NCBI RefSeq assembly: GCF_008704425.1
Contig: NZ_CP023696.1
Location: 1,536,501-1,600,500, forward strand
Reading direction: 5' to 3'
DNA: 64,000 bases
Origin: Streptomyces fradiae ATCC 10745 = DSM 40063
GTDB lineage: Bacteria > Actinomycetota > Actinomycetes > Streptomycetales > Streptomycetaceae
Shown here: positions 55,250 to 63,361 of the stretch, piece by piece
Layout of the letters: every line of letters begins with the position of its first letter
Numbering within the stretch: the first letter of the stretch is position 1
Position numbers and translations under genes: made by a program
Notes under the pieces: model-generated
Databases searched by the model: none
What the model was told of the DNA's origin: nothing
What the model saw: the letters and a program-made list of their open reading frames with translations, nothing else

Positions 55250-55765
55250 CGCCGGGACGCCGCCCTGCTTTGCGGCTTGCGCGGCTGCGCGGCTGCGCGG
55301 CTGCGCGGGGAGCCGGGCGGGCGGTGCCGGGCCGGTCTGTGCCTACCGGACGGTGCCCTGGCGGGGCGGTGCCGCGCCGAGCGGGGCCCGTGCCGGGCGG
55401 GCGATGGCGTGCGGGCGGCGGTGGTGCCGGGTGGGCCGCATCCGATGGGGGCCGGGCGGTGTCCGTACCGCCGCCGGGCCGGTGGGTGCGGGCCGCGACG
55501 CGCTCCGGCGGGCGGCCGGGGCGACGCGGGGCCCCCGTGGGCCGCGGCAGGGGGATCGGTACGGGGCCGGGGCGCCCTCGCGCCGGCGCGGGGCCGGGTG
55601 CGGGGCACACGGTGCGCCGCGGGGCGCGGCCTGGCGGCGGAGCCGGGCGGGTGACGGGGCGGACGCGGGAGGCCGGCGGGGGCGAGGAGCGGTGCGTGCG
55701 GGGCCGGGCGGCACGGGGACCGCGGCGGAGGCCAGGGGCAGCGGGGGCGGGACCGGGGACGCCTA
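55250..55765. other. GC-rich non-coding interval after the TgpA-like gene
   Basis: About 516 bp of extreme GC, with three 8-bp GCGGCTGC repeats (55281-55304) and many GCCGGGCGG-like words. Open frames exist on both strands but are low in complexity, lack ribosome sites and resemble no protein. I see no gene. Confidence 0.55.
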
Positions 55766-55793
55766 AGGGGTGACCGCTGCTGCGGTCACCCCT
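55766..55793. terminator. Bidirectional terminator between TgpA-like and DUF3040 genes
   Basis: A perfect 12-bp stem: AGGGGTGACCGC (55766-55777) pairs with 55782-55793 around a TGCT loop. It ends 15 bases from the DUF3040 stop. Confidence 0.8.
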
Positions 55794-55808
55794 CCGGCGT
55801 CGTGTGTG

Positions 55809-56204
55809 TCAGTGGCCCTGTTCGTCCTGGCGGCGCTGCCAGCGCTGCTCGATGCGGTCCATCATCGAACGGCGCTGCTGCCGGGTGCCCCGGCCTTGCG
55901 GCGCGGCTCCTGGAAGGGGCTGCTCCCCGGGCTTGGGTGCCTTGCGCCAGCCGGTGACGGCCAGGACCGCGCAACCGAGCATGACGAGGAACCCGACCAC
56001 GCTGATCCAGATCTGCTGGGCGACCATTCCGGCCATGAGGAGCGCGATACCCACCAGGAATCCTGCGATCGCCTGGTAGACCCGTCGTCGGGTGTACGTA
56101 CGCAGCCCGCTTCCCTCGAGCGCTGTCGCGAACTTGGGATCTTCGGCGTACAGCGCTCGCTCCATCTGCTCGAGCATTCGCTGCTCGTGCTCCGAGAGCG
56201 GCAC
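55809..56204 (-). CDS. DUF3040 family membrane protein
   Basis: The 131-aa protein begins MPLSEHEQRMLEQMERALYAEDPKFA, the DUF3040 hallmark. Two membrane helices (about 42-60 and 63-82) and a basic Gln/Arg-rich tail follow. GTG 56204 has an excellent GAGGAGGACTCC upstream. The family is restricted to actinobacteria and often found near division genes; its function is unknown. Confidence 0.92.
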   Translation of the reverse strand: MPLSEHEQRMLEQMERALYAEDPKFATALEGSGLRTYTRRRVYQAIAGFLVGIALLMAGMVAQQIWISVVGFLVMLGCAVLAVTGWRKAPKPGEQPLPGAAPQGRGTRQQRRSMMDRIEQRWQRRQDEQGH

Positions 56205-56469
56205 GGAGTCCTCCTCATCGTCGGTCGCGGGGGCGACCGGTATGCGGCCCTTTCAGGATAGGCAGGGATTCGTCCCCGTGAAACCCGCCCTCAGTGCCAA
56301 TTCGCCGATCGGACCGCCATGCCGGTTCACTGGTGAGGCGTTGATTCCCCGTCCTCCGAACCGTCATGCCGGATGGTGTCCTTCGATCATACGGGGATCC
56401 TGGCGCGATCGGGGCGGCTGTGGCGTACTCCATGTGCCGCTGCGGCGCTGTTCAGGCCCCTTCGCGGGG

Positions 56470-57228
56470 TCACTCCCGCTTCTCGCCCAGCACGTGCAGC
56501 TGCGAGGCCACCGAGTGGAAGGCGGGCAGCTCCGCCGCGGCGGCCTCCAGCCGGTTCAGGGCGTCGAGGGCGCCGGGCTCCGCGTCGACCAGCACGCCGG
56601 GCACGAGGTCGGCGAAGACCCGTACGCCGTGCACCGCGCCGATCCGCACACCGGCCGCCCCGACGGCCTCGGTGAGCTGCTCGGCGGTGAAGCGGCGCGG
56701 CACCGGGTCGCCCTCGCCCCAGCGGCCCGCCGGGTCGGACAGCGCGTGCAGGGCCTGGCTGAAATGGCCCGCGAGCGCGCGGGCCAGGACGGCGCCGCCG
56801 AGACCGGCCGCGAGCACGCTGAGCACACCGCCCGGGCGCAGGGCCTCCACCGCGTGGCGCACGCCCTCGCCGGGGTCGTCCACGTACTCCAGGACGCCGT
56901 GGCACAGCACCGCGTCGAAGCCGCCGCGCTCCGCCACGTCGAACAGGTCGTGGATGTCGCCCTGGACGCCGTGCACGCGGTCGGCGACACCGGCCTCGGC
57001 GATCCGGCGCTCCAGGGCGAACAGGGCGTTCGGGCTGGGGTCGACGACGGTCACCCGGTGGCCGAGACGGGCGACGGGCACGGCGAAGTTGCCGCTGCCG
57101 CCTCCGGTGTCGAGCACGTCGAGGCTCTCTTTGCCGGTCGCCTCGGCCCTGCGGTTCAGGGCCTCCTCAAGGACGTCCCACACGACGGCGGTACGGAGGG
57201 AGGCACGGGGGCGCTGCGGGTCGGACAC
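56470..57228 (-). CDS. Class I SAM-dependent methyltransferase
   Basis: The 252-aa protein has motif I VLDTGGGSGNFAVPVARLG (about residue 38), motif II VTVVDPSPNAL, and LCHGVLEYVDDPGEGVRHAVEALRPGGVLSVL as motifs III/IV. The C-terminal ~100 residues form a substrate cap with no recognised specificity. The substrate is unknown. It is divergent from the ABC-like gene at 57421. The next gene downstream is DUF3040, 265 bp away. Confidence 0.88.
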   Translation of the reverse strand: MSDPQRPRASLRTAVVWDVLEEALNRRAEATGKESLDVLDTGGGSGNFAVPVARLGHRVTVVDPSPNALFALERRIAEAGVADRVHGVQGDIHDLFDVAERGGFDAVLCHGVLEYVDDPGEGVRHAVEALRPGGVLSVLAAGLGGAVLARALAGHFSQALHALSDPAGRWGEGDPVPRRFTAEQLTEAVGAAGVRIGAVHGVRVFADLVPGVLVDAEPGALDALNRLEAAAAELPAFHSVASQLHVLGEKRE

Positions 57229-57350
57229 GGCACTTGACTCCTCGGTGGCGTTGCGAACGGTCCCAGCCTATGGCCTCGGGCGCCGTCCCCGACCGCCGCG
57301 TGGGCCCCGGGGCGGGCCTCCGGGCGGCCCTCGCCCCGCCGTTCGCCGTT

Positions 57351-57378
57351 TTGCCTCGGGCGCCGGCCGCGTTATAGC
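57351..57378 (+). promoter_or_regulatory. Promoter of the ABC-like/YhgE operon
   Basis: TTGCCT (57351-57356) and TATAGC (57373-57378) are 16 bp apart, directly in front of the palindromic operator that starts at 57378. The transcription start would fall inside the operator. Confidence 0.6.
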
Positions 57379-57405
57379 TTTTGAACTGACTGGTCAGTTC
57401 AAAAG
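57378..57405. promoter_or_regulatory. 28-bp palindromic TetR-type operator
   Basis: A perfect inverted repeat with 13-bp arms, CTTTTGAACTGAC (57378-57390) and its complement (57393-57405), and a 2-bp centre. It begins at the -10 element and ends 15 bases before the GTG of the ABC-like gene, so a bound repressor would block initiation. The TetR-type gene at 60568-61191 at the end of the same operon is the likely regulator. Confidence 0.8.
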
Positions 57406-57420
57406 AGTTGGGGGAGGTTC

Positions 57421-58485
57421 GTGAAGAGCGCGGACAACCGGACCGGCGCGGGGCGGGCAGAGACGTCCCGCCCGGGAGCGGCCGTGAGAGCGGAGGGCTT
57501 CGGCGTGAAGGGCCCGCGCGGGTGGGCTTTCCGGGGCGTCGACGTGGCGGCCGGGCCCGGCAGCCTGGTCGCCCTGGCGGGACCCTCGGGCTCGGGCCGC
57601 ACCTGCCTGCTGCTGGCGCTCACCGGGCGGATGAAGGTCCGTGAGGGGCACGCCGAGGTCGGCGGGGTGCGGCTGCCGCGGAAGATGGCCGCCGTACGGC
57701 GGTTCAGCGCCCTCGCGCACGTACCCGGTGTGAGCGACCTGGACCCGGCCTTCACCGTGGCCGAGCACCTGCGGGAGGCCGCGCTGCTGCGCCGCCGCTT
57801 CGCGGGGTCGCCGCTGGCCCTGCTGCGGTCGCGCTCCACGCGTACGGCGGAGAACCGGCGCCGGGTGGACGCCGCACTGGAGGCGGCCGGGCTGGACCCG
57901 CTGACGCTGCCCAAGGGCGAGCGCACGGCCGTCCGCGACCTGGAGCGGCTGGAGGCCCTGCGGCTCACCGTGGCGATGGCCCTGCTGGGCGAGCCCCGGC
58001 TGCTCGCGGTGGACGACACCGACCTGAAGCTCGGCGACGCGGAGGCGGCGGCCGCCTGGTCGATGCTGCGCTCCGTCGCCGACGGCGGGGTGACCGTGCT
58101 GGCGGTGTGCAACGAGGTGCCGGCCGAGGCGGACGTGGTGGTCCGCACCGGCGACGCGCCCGGCGGGGGTACCGCCGCCGGGTCGGCGGGCGCCGACGGG
58201 GCTCGGGGGGCCGACCGGGCCGGTGAGCCCGACCGGGGCGGCGGGTCGGACCGGCCCGGCGGGGCGGGTGACGCCGACGGGGCCGCACCGGCCGGGGACG
58301 GCGGGGACACCGGCGGGAAGGCCGGGCCCGGCGGGACTGCCGGGGGCGCCGCGGACACCGGGAGCGCCGGGGGCGCCGCGGACACCGGGGACACCGGGAG
58401 CGCCGGGGGCGCCCGGCGGGACGTGAACCACGAGGACGACGAGGAGGGGGCGGCCGATGCGTTCGCCGAGACTGGCCGCGCTTGA
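57421..58485 (+). CDS. Degenerate ABC-type ATPase-like protein, partner of YhgE/Pip
   Basis: The 354-aa protein has the ABC ATPase plan but altered motifs. Walker A reads GPSGSGRT, with Arg where Lys is expected. The signature region ([22 protein letters not shown]) lacks LSGGQ, Walker B is LLAVDDTD with Asp-Asp instead of Asp-Glu, and no clear H-loop His is seen (VLAVCNEVP). Residues about 245-335 are Gly/Ala/Asp-rich low complexity. GTG 57421 has GGGGGAGG upstream. It overlaps the YhgE gene by 29 bases. It probably binds nucleotide weakly or not at all, and may act as a regulatory or structural subunit. Confidence 0.82.
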   Translation: MKSADNRTGAGRAETSRPGAAVRAEGFGVKGPRGWAFRGVDVAAGPGSLVALAGPSGSGRTCLLLALTGRMKVREGHAEVGGVRLPRKMAAVRRFSALAHVPGVSDLDPAFTVAEHLREAALLRRRFAGSPLALLRSRSTRTAENRRRVDAALEAAGLDPLTLPKGERTAVRDLERLEALRLTVAMALLGEPRLLAVDDTDLKLGDAEAAAAWSMLRSVADGGVTVLAVCNEVPAEADVVVRTGDAPGGGTAAGSAGADGARGADRAGEPDRGGGSDRPGGAGDADGAAPAGDGGDTGGKAGPGGTAGGAADTGSAGGAADTGDTGSAGGARRDVNHEDDEEGAADAFAETGRA

Positions 58486-60544
58486 GCTGAAGCGGTTCGG
58501 GCGGGGGAAGCTGCCGCGCGCCGCGCTGGTGGCGATCCTGCTGCTGCCGCTGCTGTACGGCGCGCTGTACCTGTGGTCGTTCTGGGACCCGTACAGCAGG
58601 CTCGACCGGATACCCGTCGCCCTCGTCAACGAGGACAAGGGTGCCACCGCCGACGGCAAGAAGATCAACGCCGGTGACGACATCACCGAGAACCTGCGCG
58701 AGAGCGCGGTGTTCGACTGGCACGAGGTGAGCGACGCCGAGGCGCGCGCGGGCGTGGAGGACGGCCGGTACTACCTGTCGCTGACCATGCCCGAGGACTT
58801 CAGCGCCCGCATCGCGTCCAGCTCCGGCGACGCCCCGGACACCGGTGCGCTGCGGGTGCGGACGAACGACGCCAACAACTACATCGTCGGCCAGATCTCC
58901 CGGACCGTGTTCTCCGAGGTGCGGACCGCCGCGTCGACCAAGTCGTCCCGCTCCTTCCTCGACAAGATCTTCATCTCGTTCTCCGACATCCACGACGCCA
59001 CGGAGAAGGCCGCCAAGGGCGCCAACGACCTCAAGGACGGCGTGGGCGAGGCCAAGAAGGGCTCCAAGACCCTCGCGGACAGCCTCGCGAAGGCGAAGAA
59101 GGGCACCTCCGACCTCGCCTCCGGCCTGAAGAAGATCGACTCGGCCGCCGGGGAGCTGAAGGGCGGCACCCGCAAGGTCGCGGACGGCACCCAGCAGCTC
59201 GCCGACCGCGTCAACGGCGTCGCGCCCAAGGTCCGCCCGTACCTCCGCGACAACGGCAAGCAGATCGGCGACACCGCCAGGCTCGTCGCCGACACCTCCA
59301 AGGCGGCCCGCAACAGCCTGGACTCCATCGTCCGCCTCGGCCCCGGCGCGCGGACCGGCGCCCACAAGGCGTCCGAGGGCCTCGACGGCCTGTACACCAA
59401 GCGGTGCGAGGGCCAGCCGGCCCCGGACGCCGAGGTGTGCGCCGAGCTGAAGAAGGCGAAGACGGCCGCCGCCGACGTCGCGGTCATCGCGGACGACATC
59501 CACGTGCTGGCGCAGGACTCGAACGGGGACCTGAAGAAGCTGGACGCCCACCTCGCCGACCTCCAGCACAAGGCCGAGGAGCTCGGCAAGCGCGCTCCGA
59601 CCCTCAGCCAGGACGTCGACTTCGCGATCTCCCGCATCAACGAGCTGAACAGCGGCGCCCAGCGCGTCGCCAAGGGCATGTCCGAGCTGCACAAGGGCAT
59701 CACCAGGAGCAAGACCGGCGCCGTCGACATCGACTCCGGCCTCGGGAAGATCAAGAAGGGCGCCAACGACCTCGACGGCGGGCTGTTCAAGCTCGCCGAC
59801 GGCTCCACCGAGCTGGCCACCGGCCTCGACGAGGGCGTCGGGAAGATCCCCGACTACGACAAGCAGGACCGCGACCGCCGCACCGAGGTCATGGCCGACC
59901 CCGTGAAGCTCGCCTCCCAGTCCCTGCACAAGGCGGACAACTACGGCACCGGCTTCGCGCCGTACTTCATCCCGCTGTCGCTGTGGGTGGGCGCCATGGT
60001 GGCGTACATGCTCATCCAGCCGATGAACCGGCGGGCCCTCGCCGCGGGCGCCTCCGCCTGGCGGATCGCCTTCGCCGGCTGGCTGCCGGTCGCCGCGATC
60101 GGCCTGGTGCAGGTGGCGGCGCTGATGGCGGTACTCCACTGGGGCCTCGGCCTGGAGATGGCCCGCTCCGCCGGGACTGTCGGCTTCCTGGCCCTGGTGA
60201 CCTGCTGCTTCGCCGCGATCATCCAGTGGCTCAACGCCCGCTTCGGCGCGGCGGGGCGCATCCTCGTCCTCGCGCTGCTGATGCTCCAGCTCACCTCGGC
60301 CGGCGGTACGTACCCCGTGCAGACCAGCCCGGGCTTCTTCAACGCGGTCCACCCGTACCTGCCGATGACCCACGTCGTCGAGGCGCTGCGCCGGCTCATC
60401 ACCGGCGGCGGGCTGGAACCGGTGTGGCTGGCGTGCGCGGTGCTGGGCGCCTTCACCGCGGGCGCGCTGGCGCTGACGGCCCTGTCGGCCCGGCGCAAGC
60501 AGGTGTGGACGTTCGACCGTCTGCATCCCGAGCTGAGCCTGTAG
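58457..60544 (+). CDS. YhgE/Pip family membrane protein
   Basis: The 695-aa protein has one N-terminal membrane helix (about 22-42, [19 protein letters not shown]). A long extracytoplasmic helical region follows (about 60-490), with many heptad-like GAxDLxxG/GxxxLADG repeats, and then about five C-terminal membrane segments (500-680). This is the phage-infection-protein/ABC-2-like YhgE plan; relatives include phage receptors and ESX-associated proteins. It probably works with the ATPase-like protein encoded just upstream. Substrate and function are unknown. ATG 58457 lies inside the previous gene. Confidence 0.9.
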   Translation: MRSPRLAALELKRFGRGKLPRAALVAILLLPLLYGALYLWSFWDPYSRLDRIPVALVNEDKGATADGKKINAGDDITENLRESAVFDWHEVSDAEARAGVEDGRYYLSLTMPEDFSARIASSSGDAPDTGALRVRTNDANNYIVGQISRTVFSEVRTAASTKSSRSFLDKIFISFSDIHDATEKAAKGANDLKDGVGEAKKGSKTLADSLAKAKKGTSDLASGLKKIDSAAGELKGGTRKVADGTQQLADRVNGVAPKVRPYLRDNGKQIGDTARLVADTSKAARNSLDSIVRLGPGARTGAHKASEGLDGLYTKRCEGQPAPDAEVCAELKKAKTAAADVAVIADDIHVLAQDSNGDLKKLDAHLADLQHKAEELGKRAPTLSQDVDFAISRINELNSGAQRVAKGMSELHKGITRSKTGAVDIDSGLGKIKKGANDLDGGLFKLADGSTELATGLDEGVGKIPDYDKQDRDRRTEVMADPVKLASQSLHKADNYGTGFAPYFIPLSLWVGAMVAYMLIQPMNRRALAAGASAWRIAFAGWLPVAAIGLVQVAALMAVLHWGLGLEMARSAGTVGFLALVTCCFAAIIQWLNARFGAAGRILVLALLMLQLTSAGGTYPVQTSPGFFNAVHPYLPMTHVVEALRRLITGGGLEPVWLACAVLGAFTAGALALTALSARRKQVWTFDRLHPELSL

Positions 60545-60567
60545 GCGTGGAAGGAAGGTCCGGACCT

Positions 60568-61191
60568 GTGAGAATCGACGCCATGGACACCCAGAGCACC
60601 CGACGGCAGGCCACCCGCACCAAGCTGTACGAGGCGGCCGTCACCCTCATCGCGGAACAGGGATTCTCGGCGACCACGGTCGACGAGATCGCGGAGCGGG
60701 CAGGGGTGGCCAAGGGCACGGTCTACTACAACTTCAAGAGCAAGACCGAGCTGTTCGAGGAGCTGCTGCGGCACGGCGTCGGACTGCTCACCGCCTCGCT
60801 GCGCGACGCCGCCGACGAGACGGCGGCGCGCGGCGGGACGCGGGTCGAGGCGCTGGACGCGATGATCCGGGCCGGCCTGGTCTTCATCGACCGGTACCCG
60901 GCCTTCACCCAGCTCTACGTGGCCGAGCTGTGGCGCACCAACCGGGCGTGGCAGTCCACGCTCCTGGTGGTGCGGCAGGAGGCGGTCGCGGTCGTCGAGA
61001 CGGTGCTGCGGGACGCGGTGGCGGGCGGCGAGCTGAGCGAGGAGGTCGACATCCCGCTGACGGCGGCGGCGCTGGTCGGGATGGTGCTGGTGGCGGCGCT
61101 CGACTGGCAGGCGTTCCAGCGGGAGCGGTCCATCGACGACGTGCACTCGGCCCTGTCGCTGCTGCTCCACGGCCGGGTCAGCGGACGCTGA
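60568..61191 (+). CDS. TetR-family transcriptional regulator
   Basis: The 207-aa protein has the N-terminal TetR helix-turn-helix (LIAEQGFSATTVDEIAERAGVAKGTVYYNFKSK, here split at its turn; about residues 25-57) and a helical ligand-binding C-terminal domain. GTG 60568 is chosen because AAGGAAGG lies nine bases upstream; ATG 60583 is in frame. It follows the YhgE gene by 23 bases and is likely cotranscribed. It probably represses the operon by binding the palindrome at 57378-57405, giving negative autoregulation. Confidence 0.92.
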   Translation: MRIDAMDTQSTRRQATRTKLYEAAVTLIAEQGFSATTVDEIAERAGVAKGTVYYNFKSKTELFEELLRHGVGLLTASLRDAADETAARGGTRVEALDAMIRAGLVFIDRYPAFTQLYVAELWRTNRAWQSTLLVVRQEAVAVVETVLRDAVAGGELSEEVDIPLTAAALVGMVLVAALDWQAFQRERSIDDVHSALSLLLHGRVSGR

Positions 61192-61407
61192 GGCGCGGGG
61201 CGGTCCCCAGGGGCGTCCCCGGCGGGGCGTCCTTGGCGGGGTCAGGCCCGGCGGGGCCGTGCCCGGCGGGTGGGCCCGGCGCGCGGGCGGGCGGCCCGGC
61301 GTACGGGGGCGGTCCGTGGGAGGGCCGTCCCGTACGAGGTGGTCCGCACGGGGCGCCTGTGAAGGGCGGCCCCGTACCAGGGCGGTCTCCGTGCGGGCAC
61401 GGCAGAA

Positions 61408-61456
61408 GCGCGGGACCGGTGAGGCTCGATCCCCCCGAGCCCCACCGGTCCCGCGC
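61408..61456. terminator. Strong 21-bp hairpin terminator
   Basis: Arms 61408-61428 and 61436-61456 pair over 21 positions with a single mismatch (A61422/C61442) around a seven-base loop. It lies 216 bases after the TetR stop, so it probably terminates the ABC-like/YhgE/TetR operon after a long 3' tail. Confidence 0.75.
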
Positions 61457-61782
61457 GTGCACCCCCGTGCTCTCCCCCGTGGTCCCCCCGTACGTCCCCC
61501 GTACTCTCCCCCGTGCACGGGCGGGTGCGCGGCGCCGTTCCGCGGCCCCGTGTCCGCGGTGCCGGCGGCGCGCCCCCTTCCGTGGCCCCCACTCTTCCTT
61601 CCGGGGCCGCGCCGGCCCATCCGCGTGGCTACTCATCCGGCGCCCTGAGTACGCGTACTCAGAGGCCGGCGCCCGGCCCCGGCGCGCGGGGCCGGGCGGT
61701 GCCGGCACGGGGAGCCGGCGGGGCCCGGAGGGGCTGCCGGAGGGCTCGCGGAGGGGGTCCCCGAGGGCTCTCAGGGGGCTTA

Positions 61783-61788
61783 TAGAGT
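61783..61788 (+). promoter_or_regulatory. -10 element implying a leaderless CrtI-like transcript
   Basis: TAGAGT ends six bases before the ATG at 61795, so the transcript would start at the start codon. No ribosome site is present (CGCCGC), and no clear -35 is seen. Confidence 0.5.
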
Positions 61789-61794
61789 CGCCGC

Positions 61795-63306
61795 ATGGCA
61801 CGGATTGCGGTACTGGGCGCGGGCATGGGCGCCATGGCGGCGGCTGCCCGGCTGGCCGTCGCGGGGCACCGGGTGACGGTGTACGAGCGGACGGAGACGT
61901 ACGGCGGCGCGGTACGCCGCCTCACACGGGAGGGCTTCGGCTTCGACACCGGGCCCGGACTGCTGCACCTGCCGGCCGTCTACCGCGACCTGTTCGTCAA
62001 GACCGGCAAGGAGCCGCTGGAGCGGTCCGTCGAGCTGACCCAGGTCGACCCGGCGAGCCGGCACGTCTTCGCGGACGGCACGGCCGTGTCCCTGCCCAAC
62101 GCCTCGCGGGCCGGGGTCGTCGCCGCCCTGGACGAGGCGCTCGGCCGGGGCGCGGGCGAGCGGTGGGCGGCGTTCCTGAACCGGGCGCGCGACGCCTGGG
62201 ACCGCTCCCGGCGGCCGCTGCTGGAGGAGCCCCTGCCGGCCGACACGGCGCCGTTCGCCCGCGACCCGTACCCGGCGCCGAGGACCGGGCTGCTGCGCCG
62301 CACCGCGACCTCCCTCGCCGAGGTGGGCCGCCGGGAGCTGGGCGACGCGCGGCTGGCCGCGCTGCTGGACGGGTACGCGCTGGCGTACGGGCTCGACCCC
62401 GCCGCCGCTCCCCCGTCGGCCGCGGTCCTGCCGTACATGGAGCAGACCTTCGGCACCTGGTACGTCGCCGGCGGGCTGCGGGCGCTGGCGGACGCGGTGT
62501 ACGAGCGGTGCCTGGCGCGGCGGGTGGAGTTCGTCTTCGGCACCCCGGTGACCGGTGTGGTGGAGCGGGACGGGCGGGCCGCCGGCGTCGAGCTGGCCGG
62601 CGGGCGGACCGCCGAGGCCGACCACGTGGTGGCCGGGGCGCCGGTGCCCGCGCTGTACCGGGACCACGTGGTGGCGTGGGAGCGGCAGGACGCGTGGCCG
62701 CGCCACCAGACGGGCGTCGCGTCGGGCCGGGTGACCGTGTGCCTGGCGCTGCGCGGCGCGCGGGAGGAGGGCGCGGCGCACCGGACGGTGGTGCACTCCG
62801 CCGACCCCGCCGGGGAGCGGGCGGCCCTCGCGGGCGGCGGGCCGCCGTGCGCCCGGCCGACCGTGGTGGTGCTGCGGCCCGGCGACCCGGCCCTGCTCCC
62901 GGACGGGGACCACGAGGCGGTCACCGTGACGGCGGCGGTCCCCGCGGGGGACGCGGGCCGGACGGGCGACCCGTGGGGCGACGCGGCGGCCGTCGAGGCG
63001 TTCGCCGACCGGATGGTGGAGGCCGCCGGGGCCGCCGTGCCGGGCCTGCGGGAGCGGCTGCTGTGGCGTGAGGTGCGGACGCCGGCGCACACCGAGGCGG
63101 AGACCGGCAGCCGGATCGTGCCCGGCCCCGCCCTGGCGGGCGCGGGCGGCGCCTTCCTGCCCGCCGCGAACCCGGCACCGCTGCCGGGCCTGTACTTCGC
63201 CGGGGGCTGGGCGCACCCGGGCGGCGGGCTCGCCCACGCCGGGATGTCGGGCGCGCTGGTGGCGGGCCTGGTCGTGGAGGGCGCGGACTTCCGCGGGTCC
63301 CGCTAG
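61795..63306 (+). CDS. Phytoene desaturase-like FAD-dependent oxidoreductase
   Basis: The 503-aa protein begins MARIAVLGAGMGAMAAAARLAVAGHRVTVYER, the FAD-binding dinucleotide fold. RLTREGFGFDTGPGLLHLP and a C-terminal GLYFAGGWAHPGGGLAHAGMSGALVAGLV follow, matching the CrtI/phytoene-desaturase family. It would desaturate or oxidise a polyprenyl, carotenoid or similar substrate. No carotenoid genes (crtB, crtE) are nearby, so the substrate is open. It lacks a ribosome site and is probably read from a leaderless message. Confidence 0.88.
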   Translation: MARIAVLGAGMGAMAAAARLAVAGHRVTVYERTETYGGAVRRLTREGFGFDTGPGLLHLPAVYRDLFVKTGKEPLERSVELTQVDPASRHVFADGTAVSLPNASRAGVVAALDEALGRGAGERWAAFLNRARDAWDRSRRPLLEEPLPADTAPFARDPYPAPRTGLLRRTATSLAEVGRRELGDARLAALLDGYALAYGLDPAAAPPSAAVLPYMEQTFGTWYVAGGLRALADAVYERCLARRVEFVFGTPVTGVVERDGRAAGVELAGGRTAEADHVVAGAPVPALYRDHVVAWERQDAWPRHQTGVASGRVTVCLALRGAREEGAAHRTVVHSADPAGERAALAGGGPPCARPTVVVLRPGDPALLPDGDHEAVTVTAAVPAGDAGRTGDPWGDAAAVEAFADRMVEAAGAAVPGLRERLLWREVRTPAHTEAETGSRIVPGPALAGAGGAFLPAANPAPLPGLYFAGGWAHPGGGLAHAGMSGALVAGLVVEGADFRGSR

Positions 63307-63361
63307 GGCGGGGTCCGGCTGGGCGGGGTCCGGCCGGGGCGCGGCCGCCCGGCCGCCGGTG

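Larger units (their letters stand above)
61192..61794. other. Intergenic region upstream of the CrtI-like gene
   Basis: 603 bp, with no gene supported on either strand. It contains a very strong terminator (61408-61456). A run of CCCCCGT-containing words follows (about 61459-61515), then a less GC-rich patch (61625-61665), and finally the probable promoter of the next gene. Confidence 0.5.

Noticed and set aside
55250..55765. Genes in the 0.5-kb interval after the TgpA-like gene (several 120-380-codon frames)
   Set aside because: All are Arg/Gly/Pro/Ala low-complexity translations of extreme-GC DNA with no ribosome site, and they overlap each other on both strands.
61192..61794. Genes of 90-207 codons upstream of the CrtI-like gene
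   Set aside because: They overlap the strong terminator and the CCCCCGT repeats, have no ribosome site and are compositional artefacts.
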